Shown here: positions 11,101 to 23,306 of the stretch, piece after piece | Position numbering within the stretch: the first letter of the stretch is position 1 | How the letters are laid out: each line of letters begins with the position of its first letter | Assembly (NCBI GenBank): GCA_028095005.1 | Contig: CM051459.1 | Location: 319,798,513-319,862,512 of the forward strand | Source of the DNA: Rhynchospora pubera | Lineage: Eukaryota > Streptophyta > Magnoliopsida > Poales > Cyperaceae | DNA length: 64,000 nucleotides | Reading direction: 5' to 3' | The notes under the pieces: model-generated | The model's database searches: none | The model's input: the letters and a program-made list of their open reading frames with translations, nothing else | Told to the model about the DNA's origin: nothing | Translations under genes and position numbers: made by a program

Positions 11101-13767
11101 TGTAAGCACTAGTTCTTGAGGTGTTTGCAGTTGTAGATTGACAACATTATCTTCAATTTAATCATTACCAAAATCTAAGTCCATAGATCCTAAATGGGGT
11201 TTAAGTCATGAGTCAAACAGTCCGTCTAAATCCACAAACGATCCATTTGATTTTCCTTGAGTAGAGGAATCCGTTTGAGTCCTCAAACAGTTCAACTTTT
11301 ATATATAGGGTTTGAGTCAAACGGTCCGTTGAGTCCTCAATTGGTCCGTTTGGATTCCCTAAGAGATATGGTCCATTTAAGTCCTCAAATGGTTCGTCTC
11401 TCATTTTAGCCCTTATGCTCCATACTAATAATCAAATGGTCTGTTTCAGTCCTGTAACAGTCCTATTGAAGTTTGGCACTTATGGTTTTATTTTGAAGAT
11501 AATATCCTAATGTGTTATCTCTCCCCCTCAACCAAAACACCCTCAAAGTCTCTAAAACTTAATCCTTAGTTGTGGGAAATAATAATCTGGTTACTCCTAG
11601 ATCTTTGGGCATAATTAACTAAACAACTAATTATCCTTTCATCCAATTTCTTCTCAAGTGGGTTATAAAACCGAGTTTTATTGGATATCCCCAAATATAA
11701 ATTGTGAACTATCCGGTCTACACATTATATTGGGTTTTATTAATAGTTGCCTTAGTTGATATTTTATTTTTTATAATATAAACTACTATCCTTATTAATT
11801 GAGAATTTTGATTTTGCACAAAACATATTATCCCATTAAGAGATACAACTTGAAAATTTGTGTCAAAATATACTTAAATTCTCAATAGTAAATTTATGCA
11901 TGTACCTTAGCAAGAAGCATAATATTATTCTTGATACTCAAGTATAATATTTTCTTATATGAATTAGCCTTAATGAAATTAGAAACTTTGTCCCCTTTAA
12001 TGTCTCAAGAATGGTGAAATGATCATAAGACACATGTTATTTTAATCTGAGTTGTCAAACTCTAATTTATGACCTTAATGGGAATATCAGTCCTTAACAC
12101 ATGGTCAAGATCAAACCAATCTGAGAGCCTTAAATTTTAAGTTGGAATATTAAAGATGCTTGATTATTTAAACTTGATATATGCACTTACATTAATCTTT
12201 AACTGTATAGCAATAAATCACAATATAAAGGTCCAAATCCCATCTGCTAGTCTTTATTCATTTGCAAGTGCTCTTTGGAGTCTCCGAGCAAACTTCAATC
12301 GACCAGGTGTAGTATCAAATGTAATTATTCATAACATATCAATTAATTAACCTTCCTTTGGGCCGATTAATTAACCATATGTAAAACCTCATAATCATTA
12401 CCCATATGATTCTACCAAAACATTGCACATGTAGCCTTTAAATTATGTCCTTCCTTTGGGCCTATCCATAATTTAAAGATTACATATACCTTAATACACT
12501 TTGTAATTGAGAATTGAAACAACCATTAATATGAGAGCCCACTTTGGCGGGATGATATTAATATTGGTTCAACTCTAAATACAACTCAAGTTACCTTTAT
12601 ATTAGACTTAAAGTATACCTAAATCAAGACCTTTCATTATGCACATCAATACTAATATGAAAAGTCTTAACTAAATACCAACTTAGGATGATAAAGACTT
12701 AGGACCCAATTGCAAACCCTAAGGTATACACATATTGAATCGTATGGAATACATACGAACCAACAAACCTGGAACGGACCGTTTTGGTGAGAGAACAATC
12801 CGTCCTAAATAGACCAGAAGAGAACCAAAGATAGATATGACCATACAGTCCAGTATGGTCATATTAAGGTAAGAAAAGAAAGCGGTGGTCTCCCGTTCAG
12901 CCAGCAGCCATTGAAATTACACCACATCCAGGCAAGATTTCCAGAAAAGGCCAGGGTCATATGGACACTTTAGGCGCCGACCTTATTTTCTGCGACAGAA
13001 CTTGTCCTCATGACAACATGGTGTAACCCAACGCTTACAGCTCTTACTAATGAAAACCACGGCAGAGAAAAGAAGAGGAGGGATGCATAAACCGTTATTT
13101 GTACATAACCAGTACAAACAACCTGAATTTGGCTTAAAACCTAACAATTCTGGTTCTAGAACGGACTGTCCTGGTAGTGGACTAGACCGCCCCATACTCT
13201 GGTCAATACTTAATAGTTTGCAACTAAAACTGAAGGTGGTACGGTCCGTCCCGGAGTGGAACGAACCGTCTGAAAACCGCAGAAGAGTATAAGGATGTCG
13301 TCCTAAACTAGGTCGAGAAACCCTAATGATTTCTCTCCTAACCTAACAATCTACTCTAAATCTAAATCATCCAATTAGGTCAGATTTTAAATGATTTTGA
13401 ATTTCCAAAACTTTATCTTAATTTTCAAAATCTTTTCAAGCAATTGCAATTTCAAATCAATTTGAAACATAACAAAGGGCTAAATATAATCAAACAATTC
13501 AATAACAGTTCAAGTTGTAGCCCTTTGGGTCCAAATAGCAATTACAGACAACAATTCTCGCACAAATCTCAATCAAACAAATCATAAACAATTCAAAAAA
13601 CAGTTCATGATCAATTTTGTCAAAAAAAAAGTGGAACGGTCCGTTCGAGCCATGAAACGGACCGTCATAAATGCCAGAATATCAAGAAACAATTCATACC
13701 AATTCAAAACTCACAAAATCAAGCAATTAGATCCAAATTTTGTGTTATTCTACTGGATCATGACGAG

Positions 13768-13782
13768 TGGCTCTGATACCAC
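13768..13782 (-). other. Primer-binding site (tRNA-Met type)
   Basis: The minus strand reads GTGGTATCAGAGCCA one base inside the 5' LTR. TGGTATCAGAGC is the standard initiator-tRNA-Met primer site of plant copia elements. Confidence 0.9.
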
Positions 13783-13783
13783 T

Positions 13784-14448
13784 TGTTGGGTTTGCTTTAA
13801 AACCAAAGACAATAAGCAATTCTAGCAATTCAAATAAGCAACCCAGAAAACATGAACTCGCAGAACCAGCAGTGGAATGGACCGTTCCAAAACACAAGAA
13901 AATTAAATCATGAGCGGAAGCTTACCTAATTCCATTGCTATGGTCTGAATCTTGATGTTGAGCACGTCTTGCTTGTTGCTAAAGTCCTTAGTGTTGTGAG
14001 ATCACCACCAAGGTTGGGAGGAAGTCTTCCAAAGGATCAAGACACGCCCTTTGATGCCTTACGCCTAAAAGCAAAGCACTATCTCTCTCTAATCGATGGA
14101 ATAACTAGAAAGAGGGACAGAGTTGCTGCTATCAACTCATGTATGCAGCAATCACGTTGTTTCATGGATGTCTTGTCCCTTGGGGACCAACCCCTTTATA
14201 TATAGAGAGCCAAAGGCTTCTTGGCCTCCAAACAATGCCTTAATTAACCATCTTAATTAGGCAATGTTTCTAAATATAACCACCTATAAAAGGCAACGCA
14301 TCTATTGCACAAAATCTGCTATTCTTTTACAGTCAAATTTAGCCTATTACCATAATTAATAGAAACTTGGATACCAAACAAATCAGCCCACGCTTAATTT
14401 AGATACTTTCCATATAGACTCGTCAGCCTATATGAAAATAATCTAACA
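13784..14448 (-). repeat. LTR (5' LTR in element orientation)
   Basis: Same length as the left LTR with six substitutions, one of which changes the palindrome to GGAATGGACCGTTCC. Confidence 0.95.
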
Positions 14449-15054
14449 ATTTTCATATTGGCATGTTAATAAAGAAAATAATTATTGACCTGCTAAACCA
14501 GCGCATTTGAAGAATTAATTTAGCTAATTAACCATAAGAAAATACTCGTCAACTAACCTTAAAAAAATGATGAACAATAAGAAAATACGTTTTTATAAAG
14601 AAACAAGGAACTTCGGTATTCATTTCCTTGGAATTTTTATAAAGAAAAGTTTAGTTCACTACATAAATAATGAATCTTTGAAGTTGCTCCATGTTAATTT
14701 GGTAATTACCAGTTCCCAAATAAGGAACAAATCAATGTTAACATCATTATAGACCATTGACTTGTGCAACTTGATCTAATGTATGGTTTAAATATGTAAT
14801 AGTTCAGAAAGGGATCAAGGAGCTAGATGGTTGTTTTCTTTCTTATTTTTTTTTTAAATTTATGCGCACAGTAAAGAAAAGAGAAAAATAAATCAACTTT
14901 CTCTCACCATACCAAAATCGCCTCAATTTTTTTTCATTCCAACACAGTCGAGTGTGCTCTGTTTGCTAGAATATTCCAATGAGCGAAAGCTAAATCCAAC
15001 ATACCTTACAACATTCGTTAGCTCCTCATAATTTGTAGAAGATTTGTTCTCATA

Positions 15055-15745
15055 ATGGATGTAAAGAGCAATGCTGAAGCCAATAGTAATGAGCTGCCAG
15101 AATCTGGACCAGTACCACAACCCAACAGGAATCTTGTATTCTTTCTTACAATTATTGCTATCCTTTACTTTACCTATAATTTCGGCCTGGTCGCATATAG
15201 ATCAAGAACAAACCCATGGAATTTAGGATTCACAATCTCTTGCTATGTCGGGCCGATTCTGTTATTCATTTGTCTGAAAAAATATGAGAACCTCACTCCT
15301 GATGCTCCGACTGAGCACAGAGACGGGTTGGAGATTATTGTATGGATCATCTGCACTCTCCTCACATGTACTTTTGCATGGCGAATTTTCAAATTTATGT
15401 ACTTTTGTGTTATTATCTTGGTTATTAATGCCTCTCTCCTTGCAGTTAAGTTCTACTTTTTCTTCTTATAGGGTGCGTTTGGATAGGTGTGGGAAGAAGG
15501 GAAGAAGGGAAGAAGTGGGAAGAAGTATTGGGAAGTGTGTAACTTTGTGAAGAGTTTGGATTGTTTATAATTTTTTTTCTTCCCATCTTCCTTCTTCCTC
15601 TTCTTCTTCTCTCATCCAAACGCACCCATATAGAGGAAAAAATGTATCATTAGCAAATATTTATTGTAAACTTGACACTGACGATAAGGAGGAAATTAAA
15701 GAGAGTCCTGTAAAGTGTAAACTATCTCCTGATGAGAAGGTTTAG
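15055..15745 (+). pseudogene. DUF6490-like membrane protein, broken by a MITE
   Basis: Starts MDVKSNAEANSNELPESGP, like its paralogue at 19704, and continues with helices around FTYNFGLVAYRSRTNPWNLG, the NLTPDAPTEHRDGLE loop and a third helix. The fourth helix region is altered (RIFKFMYFCVIILV instead of RISQIMPWYLNVIIWG). At 15471 a 157-bp Harbinger-type MITE is inserted, and its first base completes a TAG (15469-15471), cutting the product to 138 residues. Beyond the MITE the old frame resumes at about 15630 and runs to TAG 15743-15745 with the family ending LSPDEKV. The truncated product would keep three helices but lose the cytosolic tail. Function unknown. Confidence 0.85.
15471..15627. 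mobile_element. Harbinger/Tourist-like MITE inside a gene
   Basis: Perfect 14-bp ends GGGTGCGTTTGGAT / ATCCAAACGCACCC with a 3-bp target duplication ATA (15468-15470, 15628-15630). The core, on the reverse strand, is the TTATAAACAATCCAAACTC / CACAAAGTTACACACTTC block shared with the copies at 23307, 23336, 29328 and 45329. Confidence 0.9.
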
Positions 15746-15933
15746 TTACGATAAATGGAATATATATACAGCTGAAAAATTGACATATGCTGTTTCATAG
15801 AGATTACTCGTGAGCATCATATATTGTATAGTTTATTTACTTGTAATAATCGAATTATAAACAAGTGCGACGAGAATGATGAATTCCGTCCTAGTGTGCC
15901 GAGTTATTATATTTCAATTTTCAGAAATGTGTT

Positions 15934-16510
15934 TAGGGCTGTCAATGGGTACGGTACGGTACGGTAGAAGGTATTTTCATTACCGTACCCGTTAAAATTT
16001 TTTTTACCCGTACCCTATCCGTACCCGTTAAAATAGCTTTACCCGTACCCGTTAAGAATTAACGGTACGGGTACGATAACGGTAAAAAATAAATATAATA
16101 ATAATAAAATTTGAACACTCTGTATAAATAAATTATATCAATAAGTATATTAATAAAGTGCAACAATGGTGGCGAATATTTTAGGTTTATGCTTTTTTTA
16201 TTTTTTCGTACACTGAATGGAAAGAATTATAAATCTTAAATAAAATCTAGCAATATTTGTTTACCAATCATGCAATATAAGATGCCATATGTATCATGTA
16301 ATTGTATCTTTTTAATTGTGACAATTACCCGTTATGAAAACGGTACGAAATAGTTTTTACCCGTACCCGTATCCGTTAAATTAACGAAAAAATTTCCTTA
16401 CCCGTACCCGTACCCGTTAACTTAACGAAAATAAAACTTTACCCATACCCGTCTTATACGGTACGGTACGGATTGGATAAACGGGTAAACGGATTTCATT
16501 GACAGCCCTA
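15934..16510. mobile_element. hAT-type element, ACGGTACGG/ACCCGTACCC-rich
   Basis: Ends TAGGGCTGTCAATG and CATTGACAGCCCTA are perfect inverted repeats, flanked by an 8-bp target duplication AATGTGTT (15926-15933, 16511-16518). Both sub-terminal zones are filled with ACGGTACGG / TACCCGTACC repeats. Non-coding. It lies in the 3' flank of the broken gene at 15055; the paralogous flank at about 20455 lacks it. Confidence 0.93.
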
Positions 16511-16518
16511 AATGTGTT

Positions 16519-17390
16519 ACACTGTAAATAACGTTCATTATTAATTTGTTTAATAGAAGAGGAAAGTAATTAAGTTTCCATATGGTGTTTGGTACGAGTA
16601 ATTTTCAATTAGGATTAGGATCTGCTTGAATTAGCGGAGCCCACTCAAGCTGAACCCTAGTTCAAGCCAGATTGCACCCTCCTCCAGTTTTAAATTTTTC
16701 TTAAAATAATTATGGTCTAACCTCTTATTTTTCGGCATAATTTGTACCGGAAAAAATTCCCAGCACTCTGTTGAGTATTGACGAATGTGATCTACCATAT
16801 TCTCCATTTGACCATTTTAACATACTGACCTTAAATTGTGGAGATTACCAAAAAAAAAGTGATTACAAAATAAAATTGTGGAGACTTAACCCACACTATG
16901 ATTAATTAATGAGAATTTCAATCGCAGCAGCGCAGATCGTTCAATTCTCGGCTAAAAAGTGCAGCACCGTCTAGGCACTAAAACAGTGAGCTATGGCTGC
17001 GCTTCACTTCAGTGTTTGGATGGCAAGAGCTACATGTTTGGTTGAGCCAAGTTAGAACTCTAACTTTCTAACTTCATGGAAACAAATATCATAGAGTTAG
17101 AGTGGGTTAGTACTTAGTACTATAATTTGGTTCAAACTTTCTAACTTTGTTAAATGATGGTGAGTTAGAGAGAAGTTTGTTGCCATGGCTTACTTAAAAA
17201 ATTAATAAAGAAAATTTGTGATGATGATGATAATGATTATTATTAATTAATTAATTAACGATTATAATATTAATATTAATTATACTTATTAATTATAATA
17301 TTAAATAATAATAATTATTATTGTTTTTTATTATTTTTAATGAAATTATTACGGTACTAATTATTATTATTATTATTATTTAGTAATAAG
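16519..17390. other. 3' flank shared with the gene at 19704, then AT-rich spacer
   Basis: Up to about 16850 this aligns with the region downstream of 20460 (shared words GGCATAATTTGT, TGACCTTAAATT). After that come simple TTAAT/ATT repeats at 17220-17390. Confidence 0.65.
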
Positions 17391-17711
17391 AAAAACCATA
17401 TGGTGCATACTAACGTATAGAAGTTTCGGTGCGTACGGATTCAAACCGTCTAATATGATCTCTCTATTATAATCTCCTTACGGACCAAATTTTAAAATTT
17501 TTTTCAAAATTTTAAAAAATCGCTAATCAAGTTTTTTCTGGACTTTTCAAAAATAGCAATTTTTAAAAATCCGAAATTTTTTTAAAATATCAAAAAATGT
17601 AAAATTTGGTTGGCAAAGAGATTTCAGTAAGAAGATCATATTAGACGGTCTGGATCGGTCATTTTGAAATAGATCCAAGAGTTTAGTTCATTATGCACCA
17701 TTGGTTTTTTT

Positions 17712-17712
<1 letters not shown>
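17391..17712. repeat. Foldback MITE with AAAACCA..TGGTGCATA ends
   Basis: Terminal words AAAACCATATGGTGCATA and, reverse-complemented on the right, AAAACCAATGGTGCATAA. Long inner arms share ACCGTCTAATATGATCT. No clear target duplication. Similar in design, but not in sequence, to 63628-64000. Confidence 0.65.
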
Positions 17713-17746
<34 letters not shown>

Positions 17747-19587
17747 GAGGAGGCTTCTAATGCCAACATTTTGGTTGCCCCCAAATGCCAACATTCCACT
17801 AATTAGTTACTTTTTCAAAATTTAAAATTACAAAGTCAATCCAAACCGTTCATCTTATTTAATTTAACGACCGATGCATTTTCATATATGTTTTATAAAT
17901 TTTAGAGTTTATTTGATACTCTATCAAAGATAGAAAAATAAATGAACCTTATTAATTATGATAGATTTATTCTAATACGTTCATGTTTTAGTTTTTGATG
18001 GACTAACTCAAATTGAACTGACTTGAATCTGTCTAAGACTCTAGATCGAAATAAAACTCCGTCAGTCTGATTGTGACTTTTAAACATAAGTGCGTTTTTT
18101 TCATTGTTATATTAATTAAGGAGGTGAAAGTGACATTGCAAATTGAGATAATTAGTTTTATGCCACCTGAATTTTGTTAATTAGAAAAATATCATTTTTA
18201 AATTACTAATTAAATTTATGCCATTATAGAATTGCTAAAATTAGTTTTATGCCAATATTTCTTCAAAAACATACTAAATTCTAAAAATACTATTACCAAA
18301 TTTATCACTAATATTTTTTAATGACTAAATTATCCCTCATTAAAACAAACCCTACAAATATAAAAAAAATATGTGCCGCCACAAAACAATTAAACATTTA
18401 ACTTTAGCTACAGCAAATAAAAATTATTTCATTAGAAATACTTAGACAAATTCGTGAATAGACAAAATACAACAAATATAGTTTGCAAGATTTAACATAT
18501 ATCATCTTATCAGCAAATCATTTTCTACAAGTTGCAGGTACAACAAACCTAACTGGTACAATATTCAATGAAAAGAATATATAATGAGTATATGAACCTT
18601 TAATTTTTTTTTATGCAGCGATTGCATATAATAATTTTGTCAGTTTGCAGTGTCATAAAACAAATTGTTAATGATTTATAATAGCATAAAACTAATTATA
18701 TCTTTTATATTGGCATATTACTAATTTTTAAGTTTTATAGTGGCATATTTAAAAGGGTAAAATTGTCATATAAATGTCCGATGACAAAATAATAATTTCT
18801 GTTATTTATAGTGGTAAAAAAATAATTTGTCATTTAGTGATGGTATATCTCTAATTTTAAATATTTGCACTGGCAGAAATCTAAATCACCCTTGCAAATT
18901 TTATGCATTTAGCCGAGCAGCATTACGATCGAGATTCGAGATACGTTCAATCCAAGAAGCAGGCGGAGTCAGAATTTAGACATAGGGTTCAGAAGACTTA
19001 GATAGACTAAAACTTGAAAGTTTAAAAATTTAAAACATTGAGAACAGAAAATAATATTGTATTATTTTATAGTACTAATTTTTCTAAACATGAATTGAAT
19101 CAAATACAATAAAGAAATAAATTTTTCTTAAAAAAATTAATAAGCAAAATTTTTCATATTTTAGCAATGTTTTATTTATGATTTTTCGACTTCTAAATTT
19201 GTTTTAAAAAAAATTATAATTAAACTAGTTTAAACAAATAACAAACTTAACTAGATTGTATTTGAGCTCTTTTTATTAGGGGTGCAATATATATGTATTA
19301 ACAAAATTTAACATATAATTGAAAAGCTCTTCGTACAAATTTAAAATCATAGGGGGCCAAGCCCCCGTTTTCCCCCTATTGGCTCCGCTGCATGAGACTT
19401 CGTCTTCATTTCGTTTGGAAATTTTATATAGACTAGTTCAGCTCACTATAATTTACTTGGAGCTACATGAAGCTGCTTCCGCAATTCCAAATTTCCAATG
19501 CGCGTTCCGCCGTTCCCAATGGTCAATGGATCATTCAAAGTCAACTCCTCGTTAGAACGTACCCAGCAGTTTCCTTTGGGCTTGGGG
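17713..19587. other. Intergenic with CT/TA simple repeat and a possible long-TIR element
   Basis: (CT)n(TA)n at 17713-17746. Between about 18130 and 18900 the two halves carry opposite-strand arrays of TTATGCCA / TGGCATA plus CTAATTT. This resembles the arms of the element at 29984, but no target duplication was found. No gene recognised. Confidence 0.45.
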
Positions 19588-19596
19588 TATATATAT
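19588..19596 (+). promoter_or_regulatory. Candidate TATA box of the gene at 19704
   Basis: TATATATAT lies 108 bases before the ATG, which would place transcription start near 19620 with a short leader. Position-based inference only. Confidence 0.45.
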
Positions 19597-19703
19597 CGTC
19601 CAGTCCCATTAGCAAAACAAACACTCAGCGTATTTTCAGTATCTATTTCATCAGTTCTCCCAGAATCATTACTTCTATTTGTACAGGATTTAACGTCAGC
19701 ATA

Positions 19704-20243
19704 ATGGATTCCAAGAGCAGTGCTTGTGTCAGCAGCAATGAGCTGCCAACTGAACCAGCTTCTGATCAGCAACCCAGCAACAGTGGTTTTTGCCTTACAT
19801 TCTCATTCTTTCCCACAATTGCCTTCTTTTACCTTACCTACAATTTTGGCCTCGCCGCATATCGATCAAGAACCAATCCATGGGATTTAGCATTCATAAT
19901 CTCTTGCTACCTCGAGCTGATTCTATTATTCCTTTGTCTGAAGAAACATGAAAACCTCACTTCTGATTCTCCAAACGAGCAAAGAGATAGGTTGAAAGTC
20001 GTCGTGTGGATTCTCTGCACTCTCCTCACTTTCACGTTTGCATGGCGAATTTCGCAAATTATGCCGTGGTACTTGAATGTAATTATCTGGGGTATGAGTG
20101 CATCTGTCATCCTAGTTGGATTCTACTTTTTCTTCTTATTCAAAGACGATGATGCACAATTAACAAATAAGTATTCCAAACTGAATAGTCACGATACAGA
20201 GGAAAACGGGCTTTGTAAATTATCACCGGAGGAGAAGGTATAG
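19704..20243 (+). CDS. DUF6490-like four-helix membrane protein (intact)
   Basis: Intact 179-residue protein, single exon. The ATG at 19704 is preferred over the in-frame ATG at 19467 because it aligns with the start of the paralogue at 15055 (MD-KS--) and because the upstream codons read as leader sequence. The polar N-terminus (about 30 residues) is followed by helix 1 (LTFSFFPTIAFFYLTYNFGL), the conserved AAYRSRTNPWDLAF motif leading into helix 2, a charged loop (KKHENLTSDSPNEQ), helix 3 (VVVWILCTLLTFTFAW) and, after IMPWYLN, helix 4, then an acidic cytosolic tail ending LSPEEKV. This topology is known for the family; its function is not. Nothing points to enzymatic activity. An AATAAA at 20485-20490 could serve polyadenylation. 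Confidence 0.88.
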   Translation: MDSKSSACVSSNELPTEPASDQQPSNSGFCLTFSFFPTIAFFYLTYNFGLAAYRSRTNPWDLAFIISCYLELILLFLCLKKHENLTSDSPNEQRDRLKVVVWILCTLLTFTFAWRISQIMPWYLNVIIWGMSASVILVGFYFFFLFKDDDAQLTNKYSKLNSHDTEENGLCKLSPEEKV

Positions 20244-20484
20244 TGCGAGTGGAATCTACAGACTACGGATAGTCCCGATGGCCTTGTACAAAAAAATCTA
20301 CGTTTTTCATTTCGCTTATTGCTTATGGGAATCAACTTATGTAGTATGTACAGTTTATTTACTTGTGCCATTGAAAAAGTAAGTTCAAAGAGTAATATGC
20401 AGTCTTGTCGGTTGTCATATATATGGTGAAAGTTGTTAGTATTTTTAAATGTGTTCCATTGTAAATATTGTGCTTTATTTGTTT

Positions 20485-20490
20485 AATAAA
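20485..20490 (+). terminator. Candidate polyadenylation signal
   Basis: AATAAA in TTTGTTTAATAAAAGAG, 242 bases after the stop. The paralogous flank has TTTGTTTAATAGAAGAG at about 16545. Confidence 0.4.
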
Positions 20491-20720
20491 AGAGCAAAAT
20501 TTCCTGCATTGTGTTTACTTTCAAAAATAAAATTGAATGAGAAAAGAGTCAAAAGAATAATTCCTTTTTTTTCCTTTAAAGAAAGAGCAAAAGAAGTTAC
20601 AGATCGTGCTTGGTACGAGTGATATTACAATTGGAATCCTTTAATTAGAGTGTGGAGCACACAGCTGTACCCTCAATACTCATAGCAACACTGAACCGAA
20701 ATTCAAGCAAGATTGGACCG

Positions 20721-20733
20721 CCCCCCCCCCCCC
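20721..20733. repeat. Poly-C tract
   Basis: Thirteen consecutive C. The paralogous site near 16675 reads only CACCCTCCTCC, so the run grew after the duplication. Confidence 0.8.
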
Positions 20734-20885
20734 TCCACTTTTAAATTAGAGAGAAAAAAAAAGGAGGAAATCATGCTATAAACCCTATAATCATGCTTAA
20801 ATTTGGGCATAATTTGTTCCCCGGAGAAATTTCGCGGCACTCTTCTGTCTGCTGGTGAATGTGACCTCCTAGTCTTCCTATTGAC

Positions 20886-21185
20886 TGTACCTATCAAACG
20901 TTTATACCGGAAGCGAAAATCACAATTTTCATTTCCGTTCCGTTTCGGTAACGAAACGAAATGGTTGTTTCATTTCCGTTCCGTTTCTTCAAACGTAACA
21001 GAAATTTCATTTAACGTTCCGCCTCTATTTCCTATTGATTTCAGCCCTATTCTGTGTTTCGTTTCATTGACATTAACAAAATCTAGTTCGGTTTTCGTTC
21101 CGCGGAACTCATTTCATCTTACATTTAATGTTCCGTTTCATCACGGAACGGAACAGCGGAATAGATGTTAATACTAACAGGCCTA
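20886..21185. mobile_element. hAT-type MITE, GGAACGG-rich (copy B)
   Basis: Same family as 7970-8286 but in the opposite orientation: the right end, reverse-complemented, reads TAGGCCTGTTAGTATTAAC. The 8-bp flanks are CTATTGAC (20878-20885) and CTAATGAC (21186-21193), a target duplication with one mismatch. The duplicate locus near 16808 lacks it. Confidence 0.85.
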
Positions 21186-21241
21186 CTAATGACCGACTGA
21201 CCTATATGGGGGAGTCACATGACCTACTGTCCAATGTCTAC

Positions 21242-22989
21242 TGTTAGGAAATGCATGAAATTTAATTTTTGTGCTAATTACTCATAATTTAGCAATTAAA
21301 CAACAAGCATCAAAGAATCTAGTGCAAAAGTTCATCCAACACACAAGAGATTAAGAGAAAAGATTCATCTCTTCTTGAATCGTATCAAGAAGGTAATCCA
21401 AGCTTTGAAACCGGTGACGTGCTACTCCTACGTCCTTCAATCCACGCCTCGAGTCCACCTAGAGATTAACCAAACTCTCCAATTGATTTGTGCTAGCAAA
21501 TCAATGAGAACCAAGCTAATCTCAGGAGCAACCCCCTTCTAGTTCAACTAATTGATTTAGGTGGAGGGTTTATGGCTCAACACATGAGCAAAAATAGGTG
21601 GAGGAGTGGTGGTGGCCGACGGCCAAGAGAGGAGAAGGGGAGAGGTGGCGGCGGCTAGGTCAAGGGGAGAGAGAAAATCCAACTCAAGGGGTCCTTTTAT
21701 AGCCTATCAACCCTAGGTATAAGTTGCTAGAATTTACACAAATGTCACCCCACCTACCTCCTCTTGGCCGGCCATATAATGGGCCATATGGGCATCTCTA
21801 ATCCACCTATTTGGACTTTAATTCATATAATTAAATCTATTATTATTTGCTCTATGTTTGGGCTATAAATTTGCTATATACAAATTAGCCCAATAGTTCA
21901 ATATAACTATTTATATTAAATTAAGTTGAACCAAAATAATTATTAACTAATTAATAATTATTCTAGGATTAGCTTATGCTATTATTTATTTCTATTTCTA
22001 TATGACCTGTTTGACTTAATTAATTAGTACGTTCTATAACAGTACATAATTAATTAATCAATTCGTTATATTTTCCACAATTTTACTGTTACGAATGAAT
22101 AAATAAATAAAGCACTGTCTTGGTCAAAACTCTATTTTGTGTGACCCTTTGAGGATTTATGCTATGTTGGACATGGAATTAAATCGTTATTTAATTCCAA
22201 TAATCATAAGCGGTATCTAGCAACACGTTATGATTCCCAATTCGCATAAATAGTGTACTTCTACAATATTTCAATCCTACATAAGAGAATAAATATGTTT
22301 CTTTATTTTGATTCTTATGTCACACGATATCATCGTATAATCCAAGATAGGAATGTGTCATTCTTGCAGATTATACGTTTCTTGATATAGAGATAATTGT
22401 ATAAGTTGCTAGCAAAATAGATATCGTCACTCACTAAGTGAATTAATGAGGGACATACGGTTTTCTTGATAATTAGCTTTTCCCCGCACAATTCAAGAGA
22501 ACTTAAATCAAGTCCGTATAGCAGCCCTTATCAGGAACAGCGGTAGACAAGATTTATAGAACTTATCCTCATGTGGAAAAGATAATTATCTCAAACTTAG
22601 AACCAAAATCATGACGAAATAAATAATGACACGTAACACAATCCATTTATTTATTTCGTGGGGTCATGTACTGTACTATGTTCAATTAACATAAACATAT
22701 GCAATTAAGTTGGTTACTCTTAACCCATAATTTATAGAACTTAATCATCACTTAACTTGCATACTAATCTTATTGATAATTAATGTTCTTTGTTAATTAT
22801 CAAGATTATGGACTTTTAGATTTATTGTTGTCATTTACTACTAAATGAATAACAGCGATCTATAATTCAGATCCTCAACCTGAATGAACTGTCAACGAAT
22901 AAATCAAAGAACAAATGATCTGAAATCATCAATGACATAAACTATAGAAGTAGTCAAATGTGATTGACTTCTAGGACATATCTCTAACA
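21242..22989. mobile_element. Solo LTR, 1.75 kb
   Basis: Begins TGTTAGGAAATGC and ends ATCTCTAACA. It is flanked by TCTAC (21237-21241) and TCTAT (22990-22994), a 5-bp target duplication with one mismatch. There is no primer site, internal region or second LTR beside it, so it is best read as the product of LTR-LTR recombination. The paralogous flank (CTGACCTTAAATT near 16827) shows uninterrupted sequence. Related LTR sequence lies inverted at 25140-25868. Confidence 0.8.
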
Positions 22990-22994
22990 TCTAT

Positions 22995-23306
22995 GACCTT
23001 AAATTTCGCGGAGTAACGTCGTGCACCTCCCATCCCAAAATTTAATAACATTTTAAATCTAGACTAATTATGGATTATATTTAATTCGAAAAAATTGATA
23101 TTTTATGACAATACTAGCAGAAGCGCACATCCAATGTGTGGGAAAAATTTTGATGAGGTATCAACCGACTGTTAAGTTGTATGAAAACTTTAAAGTTTAT
23201 TGTTTAGAGAATTAACTTAATGAAGAGTATTATCAATAATTCAATTAACGTGAAAAACTTAAGAAAATAGATTCTACTCTCAAATAACATTTGTGCAAGA
23301 CATATC
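22995..23306. other. Remnant of the duplicated 3' flank, then spacer
   Basis: TATGACCTTAAATTTCGCGGAG continues the alignment with 16825-16850. Nothing else recognised. Confidence 0.5.

Larger units (their letters stand above)
8681..14448 (-). mobile_element. Complete but decayed Ty1/copia LTR retrotransposon
   Basis: Two 665-bp LTRs (8681-9345, 13784-14448) differ at six positions and are flanked by a 5-bp target duplication ATTTT (8676-8680, 14449-14453). The primer-binding site next to the right LTR and the polypurine tract next to the left one show that the element reads leftward. The 4.4-kb interior has only relics of polymerase; gag and integrase are not recognisable as open frames. It is non-autonomous. 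About 0.9% LTR divergence indicates a fairly recent insertion by a copy whose coding region was already degraded. Confidence 0.95.

Noticed and set aside
19467..20243. Longer 258-codon version of the membrane protein gene
   Set aside because: The first 79 codons do not align with any paralogue and overlap the likely TATA/leader region; the start at 19704 matches the family.
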